From assembly GCA_019843655.1 (NCBI GenBank), contig JACDQD010000003.1, positions 5,210,925 through 5,274,924 of the forward strand: a stretch of 64,000 nucleotides of DNA, given 5' to 3'. Positions 30,797 to 44,671 of this stretch are shown here, piece after piece. Source of the stretch: Lethocerus indicus (lineage: Eukaryota; Arthropoda; Insecta; Hemiptera; Belostomatidae). The stretch's first letter is position 1; the number at the start of each line of letters is the position of its first letter. Made by a program: the position numbers and the translations under genes. The notes under the pieces were generated by a model. The model was given only the letters and a program-made list of their open reading frames with translations, had not been told where the DNA came from and made no database searches.

Positions 30797-32759
30797 AATT
30801 GTAAATATTCATTTGTTCTGAATTCTGTAAATATGTGTGATAAAATTGACAACACCAAGGGGTTCTTAAAGGGTCCAAGAAAAGAAACTGGGGAATTTCA
30901 AGTCAATATAAGTAGTGTAATTTTTGTCCAGGGACAATGGATAATCAGGATCATATTATAGTGTAAAGGTCTTTAGAAAATTCTAATGTAAATTATTTTT
31001 CTAATTGGTAAATTTGACTACTTGGTCAAAATTAGCTTTAAAACCAATAATTAATAAATAAAAGCACTACAAATTAAATATATTAGTTTATTGTAATATC
31101 TTTAGAGACAACACTACAAAATAAGTTGGATTTTTATTTTAGGTTTATTGTAATTTTTATTTTCCCACTTCCTGCCAATTATGTTGTGAATCTCAGTTAT
31201 ATCAGCCATTTTTAAAAGGGTCTTTGAATAATTTTAAGTTCAAGTATTTTTGATGGGAATTATATTGTTAAAATCGTGTAATAAGTTGATGATATTTATT
31301 ATTAACTGTGTACCTGTATGTAATACTTTCATTTAATAATTTTCCGTCCATCAGCTACTTTTATTTTGTTATGTATCTTTTTAATAACAATTAATTTAAA
31401 TTAACAATTTACTTTTCTGTATAAAAACAAATGAGTAGAATGAGATTTATTTATAGAACCACACAAAGAAACAGGGTAATTGTATTAATAAGATGTTTAA
31501 TTAGAAATTAAACAATGTATTTTATAGTATTTAAAATCAGCAACTTTCTTTATGTTTCTAATAAAATAAAACATACACTAAAGACAATTAGAAACATCTG
31601 CAAAAAACATGTGTGCCAATTTATGATTAAAATTGATAAGTGGCAAAATAGATTAAGAAAAGTGTAAAAGAAATTAATTAAGAAGTTATTATTATAATAG
31701 AGATAATTTTATGAATGTCCCATTCATAATTGGAGCAAGTGACTTAATTTTATAAATTTTGGGGACCAAATTTTCATATTGGTTTATAAAAAAAAGTGAA
31801 AATGTTAAACCCGGTCTTATTTATACTGTAAAGCAGTTGAATACATTTTTTAATTATAGATAATTTATTATTTATCAGTTTTTTTAATTAAGAAATCATC
31901 CTGATGTATTAACTATCCCAAAAAGATATATCACTGAACAAACACATTTTATCCCATTCTTACATTACTGTTATTAATATAGATCTCATTATTTCAACAT
32001 TATTCACTTTCTCATGCCTGTGAATACTAATATACCTTTAGACATTCCATCAGATCTTTAATGTTTTTTTCATAATGGGTTTAGACATGTTAAGTAATTT
32101 AATTATATTTGTTTGCTAAACTATTTAAATACAATTATATTATTAAAATGATTCAATTGTGACAAGTCGAACTTTAAAAATAAAACAAACAAGCATTGAA
32201 TTACAAGTTTATGAATAAAGTGAATTTTTTTCAAGAACAAATTTTCTAATTTCTATACTTAATTTTAATCTCTTTATCTTTGAATTATTTAAGACTTTTT
32301 CTCAGTTTGGTTATCTGTAAGATAAATGTATAATTGAATGCTTTTGACAATCTTTCTATAAAGTTAATTTACAACATTCTTGGGTCTCTTGATCGCATAA
32401 ACAAATCTTTTTAGGCAAAATATAGAAATTGGATATTTGATATAGAAACAATGTTTGTATCTGGTGTGTTTATAAATATACATTTTTAATTTGTTGGTAG
32501 TTATTAGGAACCTAAAACAGTGATAAACGTGACCACTGAAATAATCAAAATGTATAAAGGTCACAGGTTTGTTTACTACCTTTATTTCCAACTTCAAGGT
32601 CCATATTTATAAATAGTTCATGCATCAGTAATCACGAATTATATTTCAAAGAAATATAGACATTTAAATGGAATGGGGAAATTTAAAAGAATTAAAACAG
32701 ATCCCCTGTAGGGTAAATGTTTGGAGAAATATTTCTGGGCTAATTCTGTAACAAGAAAA

Positions 32760-33206
32760 AGTCGACGGAGAAAATCTGCTGTTGGGAACAATATTTTTCA
32801 AGTTGGGTTGAACCGCAGTAATCGGGTTGATCCCGAATCGATTTAACTTTAAGTTGTTATCATTGATCGTGAAGATTGATGGGCGACGGGGATGGCGCCG
32901 AATCAAGGGTAGTAGAATTCGCGCATGTTCAGAACGGGAATTTGGGAAATGTAGGGTAGAGGCACAGACACAACTACTGCTTAAGGAACCGAATTTTAAT
33001 CCACATAAGCTGGTAGGAACAGCGCCGCGCTCAATACCACTCCACAGAATAGTTTTTACGACTAATCCCACGGCCTCAGTCCAAATGCTAATTCAGTTCT
33101 AGAATATAGCCGGTTTAGTCACGAGCAGCTGTGACAAGTTCCCCGAATAGGTTTCTATATCAGTGTAATTCTTAAAGAAATACCGGATCAGTATTATTAA
33201 TTTAAA
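32760..33206 (+). promoter_or_regulatory. CpG-rich promoter / 5'UTR region of GLS
   Basis: Sharp rise in GC and CpG against flanking AT-rich sequence, ending at the first GLS exon. Open frames on both strands here reflect composition only. No TATA box seen at a sensible distance. Confidence 0.5.
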
Positions 33207-36200
33207 ATGTTTTCCAGAAGTTCTCAATTTAGGATGTGTAAGAATCACTTCAGGCTGTTGACTGCATTAGGGAACAATTGTGGATTTAACTTAAATGGTA
33301 TTATTTGTAGCAATAGTAATGTTTGCAGTTCCGTGTTCAACAAAAATGGAAGATATTTCCACCTTCAAACGCACGTATGGAAGCAAGTAAGATTAAATTG
33401 ATAAATCTGTTTTTCTATTTATTGATTAGTATACAAGGAGTCGCATTTTTGATTAAAGCAGTAAACTGTTGTTGATGTTCTCATTATTTTAAAAAATCGA
33501 CCATTTTATTCTGACTGGTGTAGTGCATAACATACAATCGATTTGCTTATTGTTACAATTTGTTGTATGTATGATTTCAGGATTCTAAGGTACAACATGA
33601 TTTTTTTCATCAAACACTTGGTGGTGCACCACATAATAGGTAATGATTTCTGAATGAATAATTAAATCCCATGACAATTTTTAACTAATTTCTGAAAACC
33701 AAGGTGAGGTTTGATGAAATAATAATTTTTGCTTCACTGGAAAACTGTACGAATGATTTCAGTCAGTATATTCTTATCTTGATTACTCAGCAAGGTACAC
33801 AATTGAAACACTATTTCTTGTACCATTATTACTTCCATTTGTACTAACCAAATGAAAAAAAGTAATACCCCTTTATGTTCTTGTTTAATATATACCATCA
33901 TAGGGTAAAGTTTAATACATCATAAATTAACACATTATTATTTGAAACTAATAAATTTTAATTTCATACAATAATCTATTAGGATCTCCAATTAAAACAA
34001 TCTGTGATGAGGCTTTAATTAGAACAATAATTCCTATGATATTTTCTAAAGAAATATCAATACATTGATAGATTATGGTATTAAAACCTGACCACATTAC
34101 TGTGTTATAGTTAAGGGTTTTTATATTTTCCATTGTGAAAGAATAACAACATAACAAGAATAAAAACTTTGAAGTCTAGTTTATAAAGCAGGAAATAATG
34201 AAAACATTGTACAAGTTCAGCTTAACACTTGAATGAACATCTAGTTATACAGCTACATAATTAGTACAGTAATTATGTAACTCTTTAACTAGATTGAATG
34301 ATTTTATTTAAAGTTCTGATTTAAACATATGTTGGAATAAATACACTTTATTCATAGGCTATGTAGGAAATGGATGAAATGCTATAATCAAATTTTCTCA
34401 ATATATTTTCGAATAAATAATAAAATATCCTATAATCATTTGTATTTATTTTTGTATTGCATTCAAAGGAGACTTAAACATGATTCAAGTTACATCCATT
34501 CGTAAGTATAGATACAATTCTATAGAGTGCATGAATCTCAATAATTATTCAATGCATGAATCACATACCTTTCAGTAAACAGAAAATTTACTGTAAGAAA
34601 ATACTGTAAGAAAATTTAAATGTAAGATTAATTATAATTATTTATAATTGTTACTAATTTGTGTATTGATTTGTTCTCATATCTAAATTACATTTTACTG
34701 TTATTATTTTTATTTCTTATTGTATTTTTATTAAGCTATGGAAATCTGTAATATTTTCACTCCCACTTCTGTGATGGAATTGGGACATGGTATATTCTGG
34801 GACAATGTCTGAGCACAAATCATTATGGAACAGATCCAAGTTCATGACAGTTGTTAATGGAAGTATTTTTTGTCTATGTATCAGCAGACTGATCTATTGC
34901 ATTCTGCATTTTCCTATAAGTAAAATTTGTAGTATTTTTCTTTATATGACTTATTTAAATTTGCGACGATTATTCTGAAATTAAATTATTTTATAGATTT
35001 AACATTCACCTATTATTATTCATTGATATTTATACATTTGAAATAAAATTGAAATAATTTTTAATTCATAAAAAGGGATCTTGACAGATTATGCAATTAA
35101 GTCTGCTTCTTTCTGCAAGTCAACAAATAGATTTAATTTATTTTGTTAAACAAATTCCAGTTATATAGTTCAACTAGATCAAACGTCAATGTAGTCTTTA
35201 TGTAATCCAAAGGGTTTACAAGGTACAACCCAATATCTTCCAAATTGTATAGCGTATGCTTTTTTTCTTTTGGCAATCAAGTTTAGATTGTCATTCAGTG
35301 TGGAACATGGGATAATTATTTAGTGTCACATGATCTGTATGTAGGGTGCAGTTGGTTACTGGATCCATACACCAGTACACCTTGGGTATCCCCTGGGGGG
35401 GGGGGCATAGTAAGAGACATACAAAACAGTATTGACCATTGTGAGTAGCAGTCTTCATGTTATTTATTCATAATTCGATTGTATTTGGGAAATTATAATA
35501 AATCTCTTCTCCCTCAAAAAAGATAGCGTAACCTTTTTTATTGTTTTTTAACAATAAACAAAATATTCCAAAATTTCCATCCCCCACAGGGTTGGCATAT
35601 TTGGTGGTGGGCTGTATGGGCCTAAGCTTTATTTCCCTGACTTATGGATAGGGCTTCTTGCGACAGAGGACACAACACAGTGTGGAATGTACCGAATAAA
35701 GCTGCTGTTTGCATAGAGGGATTAAGATTGTCCTGACTCGACCCTTTCTAGGGTTAAATACTAGCGTCCTAGTTAATAGGTCTGGTCGCAGAGATCAAAT
35801 TCTGACGTCTCCTGCAAGCGCCATGCACTTATTGAGCTTATCAGAATCTATTAAAGGAAAACAAAAAACGCGAAATGTCTCCGAACTCTATTTAATTGTC
35901 GGAATTGATTTTAACTGCACGGCTTTCCATCCGAGTTTATAAACCGGTTCGTAGTGCATTTTCAAAGAACCGAATTTTGAGCTCGCTGCGTAATGATTTT
36001 TCAGTTCCACTTCCAGGTCAGTAATCCGCGTCCCCTTAGTCTGTTCAGTGATGCACTCGCGAAAGAAAACAGCACTTGAGGATATCTACCGGACTCCAAG
36101 TAACAGAAACAGTTCTAGTTCAGATAGTAAACTGCAGAGTGCACGAGAATCGAAGAGGAAGTTGTCTTTCTGAAAGGATAAGCTCTTAACAGTGGTTGGC

Positions 36201-38906
36201 AACATGTATATAAGGCCAAGCAGTTTCAGGGGCGCATTACGCTCGATGAATTAAAGAAATGAGCTTTCCCAATTTCCCAATGACTTTCTCCATGTGTTAT
36301 TTATCATAAGCAATTGAGTAAATTCATTATTATCTACGATATGGCGCCCCCTCACATATCAATACAAGGAAATGAAGCAGCAGACACACTGGTAGACTGG
36401 TTTCTTATTTTTTTAAACCCTTGGTGCTATTTTTGCCCCACTAATGAGTGCACTAATTTTATTTTCATTATTAATACCGATTAACATTAATTGGCAAGTC
36501 ATTCCTAAAAATATCATAATATAATATCTGTACAGATCTTTTGATGTAATATAATTTTCCCATACATCTAAAAAGTACACAAAATGATACAAAATAAAAC
36601 TAACTTCTTATTTTCCAATATTTTATTTAACTAGCTAAGCTCCACCTATCCGAGGTATAATTAGTGAGAGAAAAATAATTATTTCATACATATATTTGAA
36701 AGTTTAGTTTTTAGAATTCCTTTAATATTTTTCAAAATAGTTTCTTTCATTTAACACAACAAAATTTTAAATACAATTATCATGCCCTAATTATCGCATT
36801 AAGAAGTGTTGTTCTACAGAGTAATAGTATGAAAATTGATTGGCATTATACAATAGTTGCTAACAGTTTGTGTCCTTCTCAACGATCCTTTAAAAGCTAC
36901 TAATTTCCCTGTTCCATCTTTATTGATATCTTGGTTTGGTAGCTGAAACTCACAAACATGTCACGAAAAAAGTTATCTCGTTATACTCACATGTGGGCAT
37001 CTTTTCATGGGTAAATATTAAAAATTATTATATCAAATTAATTCACATCATTATACACTGTATTTTATCTTCAAATTATTTATCTACAGCTCAAGTGATC
37101 AAGATCCCACTACAAAAACTGAAGATATGTTGTTTGATATGTTCAAAGATGAAGAATCCGATTTGATTTCTATTGGAAAATTCCTTGCAGTAAGTATCAG
37201 TAATAAAATCAATTTCTGCATTAAATGTGAAAAATAAGAATTATAAGTTATATAAATAGAGATTTAAATTCATTAAATTAGAACATTTCAACAAATTACA
37301 GGCTTTAAGGACAACTGGTCTTAGGAAAAATGATCCAAGACTTGCTGGTATAATGGAAAATCTTCGTGCAGTTCATAGAAAGTCAGGCAGTGAGTCTGGG
37401 TCACCAGAAACTCAAAAGCTAGATAGGGAAACATTTAAGAGGTTAGTTCATTATTGCATGTGTCAGAGTTATACTTATATTTAATTTCACTTTTTTTTTC
37501 AATCCAAAAATTACTTTTAACTATAATAATAAGACAGAATAATTTCTTCTGCCTTCTCACTTAATTAGTCAGTTTTGGTTTTTATACCTGTTATCAGAAA
37601 TGGCCACAGACCCAAAAGTATAATCCTTTTATGTTTTGTTATTATAATAATAATTTTTCATTATTAGTTGCTTAGCCAATTTTTTAGCACATAGGATATT
37701 TTAAATAGAATACTAAAGTAAATGAAGTACCAAAACTGGTATAGATTGAAATGAATCTACATATAATTATGTTCCTCCAAAATACAGTTTTATTGAACAA
37801 ATATACTATAATATATTATTGAATTACAATGTCAAGTACAAGATAAATTAATTGTTAATGGTAAAAGTAGAACATACTAGTGGATTGAATTCAAATCAAC
37901 AATATTAAAATGTGTACTTTTAAATAAAAAGTTGTTTTATTACAATTTAGTCGCCAAACATATGCAAGTAATTCTGTTTCATTAGAAGTCTAATTCTAAA
38001 TGACATGCAAATATTTTCAATTTTAAATCTGACTCTAAAAGGTTACATAAATCATTTATGTAAGATTATTTATCATGTTATCCAGGAATCAGTTCACATT
38101 TTTTGTTATATATAAAATTTAAAAAAATTATTTTTAGTTTTATTTAGTTATTTTTATATTTTTTTGTCACATAAATGTATCATTTAGAAATTAATTATCT
38201 CTTACAGTGTTATATCTGCAAATTTGGTATTAGTGTCACGTGCTTTCCGACACCATTTTATCATCCCTGACTTCCCAGACTTCACCAAACACATAGAGGA
38301 ATTTTACTGGAAATGCAAGTCTAACAATGAAGGAAAGGTAAATTAAACATTGTATTGTATTAAAATTATATTTAAACTGTACATAAACAATATATCTCTT
38401 GGTTTTGTAGAAATTTCATATATGTTCTGATATATTTAGATCTGATGATTATTGCACATCCAGTTATTTATTTGTTACCTATAATATGGTATTTATGAAA
38501 CCAACTGAAACTTAAAAATGTTTCAGGTAGCCAATTATATTCCACAACTTGCACGTGCTAACTTGGATCACTGGGGAGTAAGTGTGTGCACAATTGATGG
38601 ACAGCGATTTTCAATTGGAGACGTCAATGTTCCATTCACACTTCAGTCTTGCAGGTATTAGAAATTAATATTACATCATCAAATCTTGTATTGGAATTAA
38701 TGTAGTATCTTGAAAAATATATGTTCACCAGTTGTTTTAATAATACCTGTATTACAATTCTGTACAGTAAGCCATTAACTTATGGAATAGCTTTGGATCA
38801 GTTGGGGCAAGAAGTTGTTCATCAGTATGTTGGTCAAGAACCATCAGGGAGAAATTTCAATGAACTTGTTCTAGACTATAATAGTACGTATTTCAAATAT
38901 TAATTA

Positions 38907-38974
<68 letters not shown>

Positions 38975-40951
38975 CTAAGCAGCACAAATTTTAGTTGCTG
39001 GTTACTTTAATATTTAAAAAAACAGATTGAATAATCTCCTATAACAAATTCTGTAACCAATAAGTAACTAAATTTAGTGGGGTTATTCATCAACAAAATA
39101 AAACTATGTTACAACAATTAATTTTCCACATTTTTTCTTAATTTCAGAGAAACCACACAATCCCATGATTAATGCAGGTGCAATTCTGATTTGTTCTCTA
39201 CTCAAAACTTTAGTTCATCCTGAAATGACCTTGGCAGAAAAGTTTGATTTTACAATGAATTTTTTTAAGGTAAAATACTTACTAAAATTGTTTCTAAGTT
39301 GATATGGAAAATGAGATATTTATAAATTTCATTTCTTCAAATTTATTGCATTTTAAATCAGTGTAAACTTACCTTGCTATTTTTCTTAATATATTTTTCT
39401 GGAACAGTAACATTTCAACGAATCATTCTCAACTAATGGTGCCTATTTTTGAATCAATTTTAGAAATTGGCTGGTGGAGAATATTTGGGCTTTAATAATG
39501 CGATATTTCTGTCAGAACGGGAAGCTGCAGACAGAAATTATGCTCTTGGGTTTTACATGAGAGAACATAAATGTTATCCAGAAAAAACAAATCTTAAAGA
39601 ATGCATGGATTTTTACTTTCAGGTAACTATTATTCAGAACTAGATTTACAACCATTACATTCATAATCACTTCTGAATAAAATAATCCTTTAACAGAATA
39701 AACTGCCATACGAAATGTACATGCATCTATGCTGGTTTTATTTGTGGTAAAAGCTATAGAAATGATCTCTTCAGTGATGATTCAATATTTTATTACACAA
39801 AACATAATAAAATACAAATGCAGATATACAAAATACTAATGTAAATTTAATATTATGTTCACCAAAGAAATAATATACAGAAAAATTGTTACAGTGTTGT
39901 TCCATGGAAGCAAATTGTGAAAGCATGTCCGTAATGGCTGCAACACTTGCCAATGGGGGAATATGCCCCCTTACAGAGGAAAAAGTCCTTACTCCAGACT
40001 CTATTAGGGATGTATTATCCCTGATGCACTCCTGTGGAATGTATGATTATTCTGGTCAATTCGCTTTTAAGGTACTTTCGTGCTTTTTGACTTAATTATT
40101 TATCAGGTGCATCTTCTCATTAAATGTTTTTTTCATTTAGAAACATTACACAGTCATGGTATTCATAAAAATTGAATATTTTAAAATATTATAGTTTTTC
40201 TGTGACTTCATTTACAATTTTCTATATTTAAGATGTTATGGATCTGTAAATTAATATATTGAGCCTCATGAATGTATATATATTGAAACATGAATGGGTG
40301 ATCTTAATTTCCATATTTTTCTAGCTATTAATTAAAGCATATATTGAAACATTACAATTGCAGGTAGGTTTACCAGCCAAGTCAGGTGTGTGTGGTGGAA
40401 TGTTAGTGGTGATACCAAATGTTATGGGAATCTGCTCTTGGTCCCCGCCATTAGATGCTAATGGAAACAGTTGCAGGGGAGTCCAATTTTGTGAGGTACT
40501 TTGCACATTTAAAAAGACATTTGACTACTAGTTTATTTTTATCGATTTTAGTTAAATGTTACAACAAAAGTTCACTCATAAATCTTTCTTCTAGCTTGTG
40601 ATTGATACACAAGTTTTAAATACAAAGATTTAAATGCACTAAAAAAATATTTTGAACGCACTATATTTTAAGAAATACCCATTTGTATTTTATAGGCTTT
40701 ATCTTACATACATAAGAATCAACTTGATTCATGAATCATTCTTCATCTGATGACTAAATATTATTTTCAGGAACTTGTTAGTGTTTTTAATTTCCACCGA
40801 TATGACAATCTGAAGCATGCAACAAATAAAAAAGATCCTCGAAAACATAAGTATGAAACTAAAGGCTTGAATATAGTCAATTTACTCTTCTCTGCTGCAA
40901 GTGGAGATCTTGCAGCATTAAGAAGGTAATTAGTATTCATTCATATTTTTT

Positions 40952-40998
<47 letters not shown>

Positions 40999-43025
40999 AC
41001 ACAGTTATAAATAATTATAAATAAATCAATAACTGTATCTATAAAGATTTAAATCATTACAGTTTTGTTTTATTGTTAAAAGTTCTTTATTACTTTGAAA
41101 GTGACCTCTGCACAATATTTAATATTATGTATAACAGATACAGATTCATATTATAACTCAGTTCCCATTAATTTCAAGTGGATAAACTACCAATGCAATG
41201 ACTATTTGTAGGCATAGGCTATCAGGAATGGATATGTCATTATCAGACTATGATGGCAGGACTGCCCTTCACCTGGCTGCTGCTGAAGGGCATTTAGATT
41301 GTGTTACATTCCTCCTGGAACAGTGCAATGTTAAACATAACAGTGTTGACAGGTATTGAACTTGAATCAATTTAATAAATGTAGTATTCAAATTCGTGAA
41401 TAAAATTGTTGAATTAAAAAAGTTACATTTCGGTAAGGTTCACACCTATAAAATATAATTTGAGATGTGAAACCTTTTTATAAAAAGTTTAATTTTACCT
41501 TTTTATAATATGTATTTAATTGACTTTTATAATACATATGTATTTAATTACAAGAAAAGAAAGTTTTCTTATTTCTTCAAAGCTGAAAAAATTACATATC
41601 ATCAACATTGTGGGAATAATAGTATTTAACCTTGGTATTAGTTACTTTACTTTTCAGTGTTGAAAATTTTGGACTCTGATAATTATATGTTGTACCCATT
41701 GCTTTATAAAATCAATTGAAATGATTCAAAGTAAATAATGTTTATTGTGCTCTTAATATTTGATATTTTAATGGCTGGTTATGTTAATCACACTTTTATA
41801 TTGTCAATATCCATATGCACAAATATTTGCACAAATTCTGAAACAATATTCAAGCAGGAGTAGCAGATATATTTGTAATTTGCAGGTTGCCTGGAGCACC
41901 GTTTCCTCTTGTACCAATTTTGCTTGTGGCCCTCATCGAGCTTACAAACCACCTCAATTTGACAATATCATAGGCAGGGGATATATAACTATTCAATATC
42001 TGTTTAAAAATAGCTTTCTCGCATGAATGCAAATGTTTATGTAACAGTAATGCCTAGTGCTTTCATTTTTGGTCTGAATTTGATTCCATTCTGTTATTGT
42101 ATTGATTGCATATTCCCAGAAAGATTATTTAATTTGATGCAATTTTTAGACTGCAGCTATTTCAGAGAACATATAATTCTTCTTTTGTTTATGAAAAATG
42201 ACTTTTGATATTTAAAATGTATTTATAAAATATTAACACTATGGATTGTGCTGTGATTACATTTCAAATTTAAACTTAAATTTTGATCAAAGTAATTAAT
42301 AATCAGTATTTATTTATATATGAAAATTAGTCAGTTCAGTAATTATTATTCAATGATATTTGGATAATAATTGTTTTTTCATAATAATAATTAATGGTCA
42401 TAACTATGATCTATTTTTATTTCATTAATGAAATTAATTCCTTGTAACACAAGATGCACATTTATATTTATTTATGTCAGAATCCATTTTCACAGTTTAC
42501 AGAAGCCTTTTTTCTAATACAAGGTTTAGTGTTTGTATCAATTTAAATGAACCTGCCTCTGAGAAAGAACTTAAAACCTAGATTACATATTAAACTTCAT
42601 TTAATAAACTCAGATTATAAAGTTTAATTGATACTATTGATGTTTAGACCATGAATAGTTAAACACAAGTTGTTTAAATCTTACTGTGCAATGCTTTTAC
42701 CGTGTATTTTAGGCAAAGCTACAAATTACTATATTTGCACTGTTGTAGACCTTCCAGTTGTCTTAGCCAATAATAACACAAGAGTACAATTTGCTTTGAT
42801 AATCTGGTTTGTGATTTGTCTTGAACACGAATACAGTTTTGTTAACATTAGAATCATTATTTTTTTAGGTGGGGAAATTCACCTTTGGATGAAGCAAAAA
42901 CATTTGGAAGAGTGCAGGTAGTGAAGGTTCTCAATGATTGGGACAAAATTCACTCATCTAACGACAATAAAGAAAATGAGAATGTCAGGAAAAACAGTGT
43001 TGAAGAGTCTATCCCTTTACCATAG
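33207..43025 (+). CDS. GLS: Glutaminase, kidney/liver type, mitochondrial
   Basis: Hydrolyses glutamine to glutamate and ammonia. Fourteen exons: 33207-33386, 33581-33639, 37090-37189, 37302-37441, 38208-38337, 38527-38654, 38768-38883, 39148-39269, 39464-39622, 39895-40071, 40364-40495, 40771-40925, 41212-41352, 42869-43025; phases agree, 631 aa (human KGA 669). The beta-lactamase-fold glutaminase core shows the catalytic Ser-x-x-Lys as S244 and K247 (LQSCSKPL), GYALDQLG-like [63 protein letters not shown] and the gating loop [10 protein letters not shown]. Exons 13-14 encode ankyrin repeats ([34 protein letters not shown]). The N-terminus is Ser/Asn/Arg-rich, as in a mitochondrial presequence. 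Intron 2 (33640-37089) contains a second CpG-rich block that may be an internal promoter. Confidence 0.96.
33640..37089 (+). other. GLS intron 2
   Basis: 3.45 kb. Mostly AT-rich with no recognised element up to about 35200; a G homopolymer lies at 35396-35405; a CpG-richer block runs 35640-36360; the rest is featureless. Confidence 0.55.
35640..36360 (+). promoter_or_regulatory. Candidate internal promoter / alternative first exon of GLS
   Basis: A CpG-richer block inside GLS intron 2, similar in composition to the upstream GLS promoter. It contains an ATG at 36051 that opens a frame of about 40 codons ([18 protein letters not shown]...), Ser/Arg/Lys-rich. If cut at a weak GTTGTC donor near 36160 it would end in phase 2 and join exon 3 (37090) in frame. 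A TATATAAG motif lies at about 36207. Transcription of the block is not shown; an old repeat remnant is the alternative. Confidence 0.3.
38912..38972. repeat. (TA)n microsatellite
   Basis: About 60 bases of TA repeats in the GLS intron after exon 7. Confidence 0.95.
40957..40995. repeat. (TA)n microsatellite
   Basis: About 38 bases of TA repeats in the GLS intron after exon 12. Confidence 0.95.
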
Positions 43026-44671
43026 AATCGAATAGAAAATGGTCCATGATATTACAATATCTTCAGAAATGTTGTAGGTTTTTAATTCTGTGCATTACTA
43101 ATCTGAATGAAGTGTTTAAAAAAATGGTGGCAAGTATTATTTAATTTACTAGTCTATTAGGAACATCAAATTCTCAATAAATTGAATTATATTTTTTAAC
43201 TTGAAATATAAGAACAATGTGGAAGCCAATGGGGTGAAAAATGTAGGTAAGAAGTATGGGCCTAATCATAATATAATTATTCCAAAGTAGATTAATATGT
43301 GATCTTGTACTGGAGAATAAACAAATTAAATGTTGTAGACTTTAGTTAAAGGCTTTTTAAAAATGTAGCCTTCGTGTCCTATCTGTGAAAAAAAACAACA
43401 AACAGGCTGAAACATCAGTTTTAGTAGTTGTTTATTAATAGTTAGTATACAATAATTTAAATAATTTTGTTTTATATATATTGTCATGTATTGTTTATAT
43501 ACATATTGATCTGTAATGGATCAATTGGTGCTAAAGCCTTGAAAAATATTTTATAGGTTCAGTTGCACGTACAGAGTGCTGTAATTTAGATCTTGACTGT
43601 TGTGAGTAAAAAGTGTCCTATGCAAAAATTGTAAATTTTCCTCAGAAGAAATGATATAGAAAGCAATATATTTAAAAATTTTGTTGACATTTTCTTTACT
43701 CAGAAATAATTTAAAATACATAAAATGTTTAAAGTACAATCACATACTAATGCATGTATTTTAAAATGTAAAAAGAATGTAATTTATTTTTAGTTAATAT
43801 AACTTAAATCCAGTGATTTGTTTCATGATATTGTAAGACTTAGAAGAAATTTAGATTTTTGGAATGAAGTTTATTATGTAAAAATGTGATAAAACAAGAA
43901 CATGGTGAAGAATGTCTCTTAATTTGTAAATGTTCAAATTATTAAGCAGTCAATTAGAAAACATGTTCACTCTATAGCAATAATGTATTGAGTTGAAATA
44001 TTTGTTTTTCATGTACTTAATTTTTCAATGAAATGATGAATTTAATCCAGAAAAAAATATTTTGGATATCAAATAGTGTCATAGATATTAAGTGTATTGT
44101 AATTTTATTGATTTATGGATAAGTAGACTGATACTGCTTATACATATAATAACTATTGAGTTGCTTTCTCAATATCTGGTGCAATATGTACAGCATTTGT
44201 TTGAAGTACGTAATATTTATCATTGACAATAATACATGTTGCATTGTTGAAAATTTGTTGAATTTATTTGAATTACTCTACCATATCATTATGACTCACA
44301 TTGAGGGAATAAAGTCAATAACTCAAATCTCTGTTCTGAAAATACTTGTCAATATAAAATCTTAATAATTTTTTCTTAAACTAATTAATGTAGAAATGAT
44401 TACATTTTTTGTTGTTGTATTATTGATAGCATACAAGACTCGCCAGATTTATTAACCAGCCCATCAGAATTTAATTTACCTGCCAAAGTATGATTTATAA
44501 ATGGCAAATCTAATAATATATTCTATTAAGCTGAAAGATGATTAGATGGTTTCTCATATTGGTATCTTTATTTATTCAAGCAGAATAGGACTGCTGGTTT
44601 ATAAATGATATAGGAAAGAATATTGTCAGTCACAGCACCAGACTTTATATGTTGTGTGAAAACAAGTGAAA
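43026..44671. other. Intergenic region GLS/IR21a-like
   Basis: GLS 3'UTR with candidate AATAAA at 43176-43181 and 43316-43321, then AT-rich DNA with no recognised gene. Short open frames (for example 44156-44365) show no family resemblance. Confidence 0.55.

Larger units (their letters stand above)
30742..33206. other. Intergenic region NKAIN/GLS
   Basis: NKAIN 3'UTR followed by about 1.7 kb of AT-rich DNA with nothing recognised, then a GC/CpG-richer block (32760-33170) that I read as the GLS promoter and 5'UTR. Confidence 0.6.

Noticed and set aside
32664..33071. 135-codon minus-strand open frame upstream of GLS
   Set aside because: Lies in the CpG-rich GLS promoter block, no family resemblance, no splice or start context.
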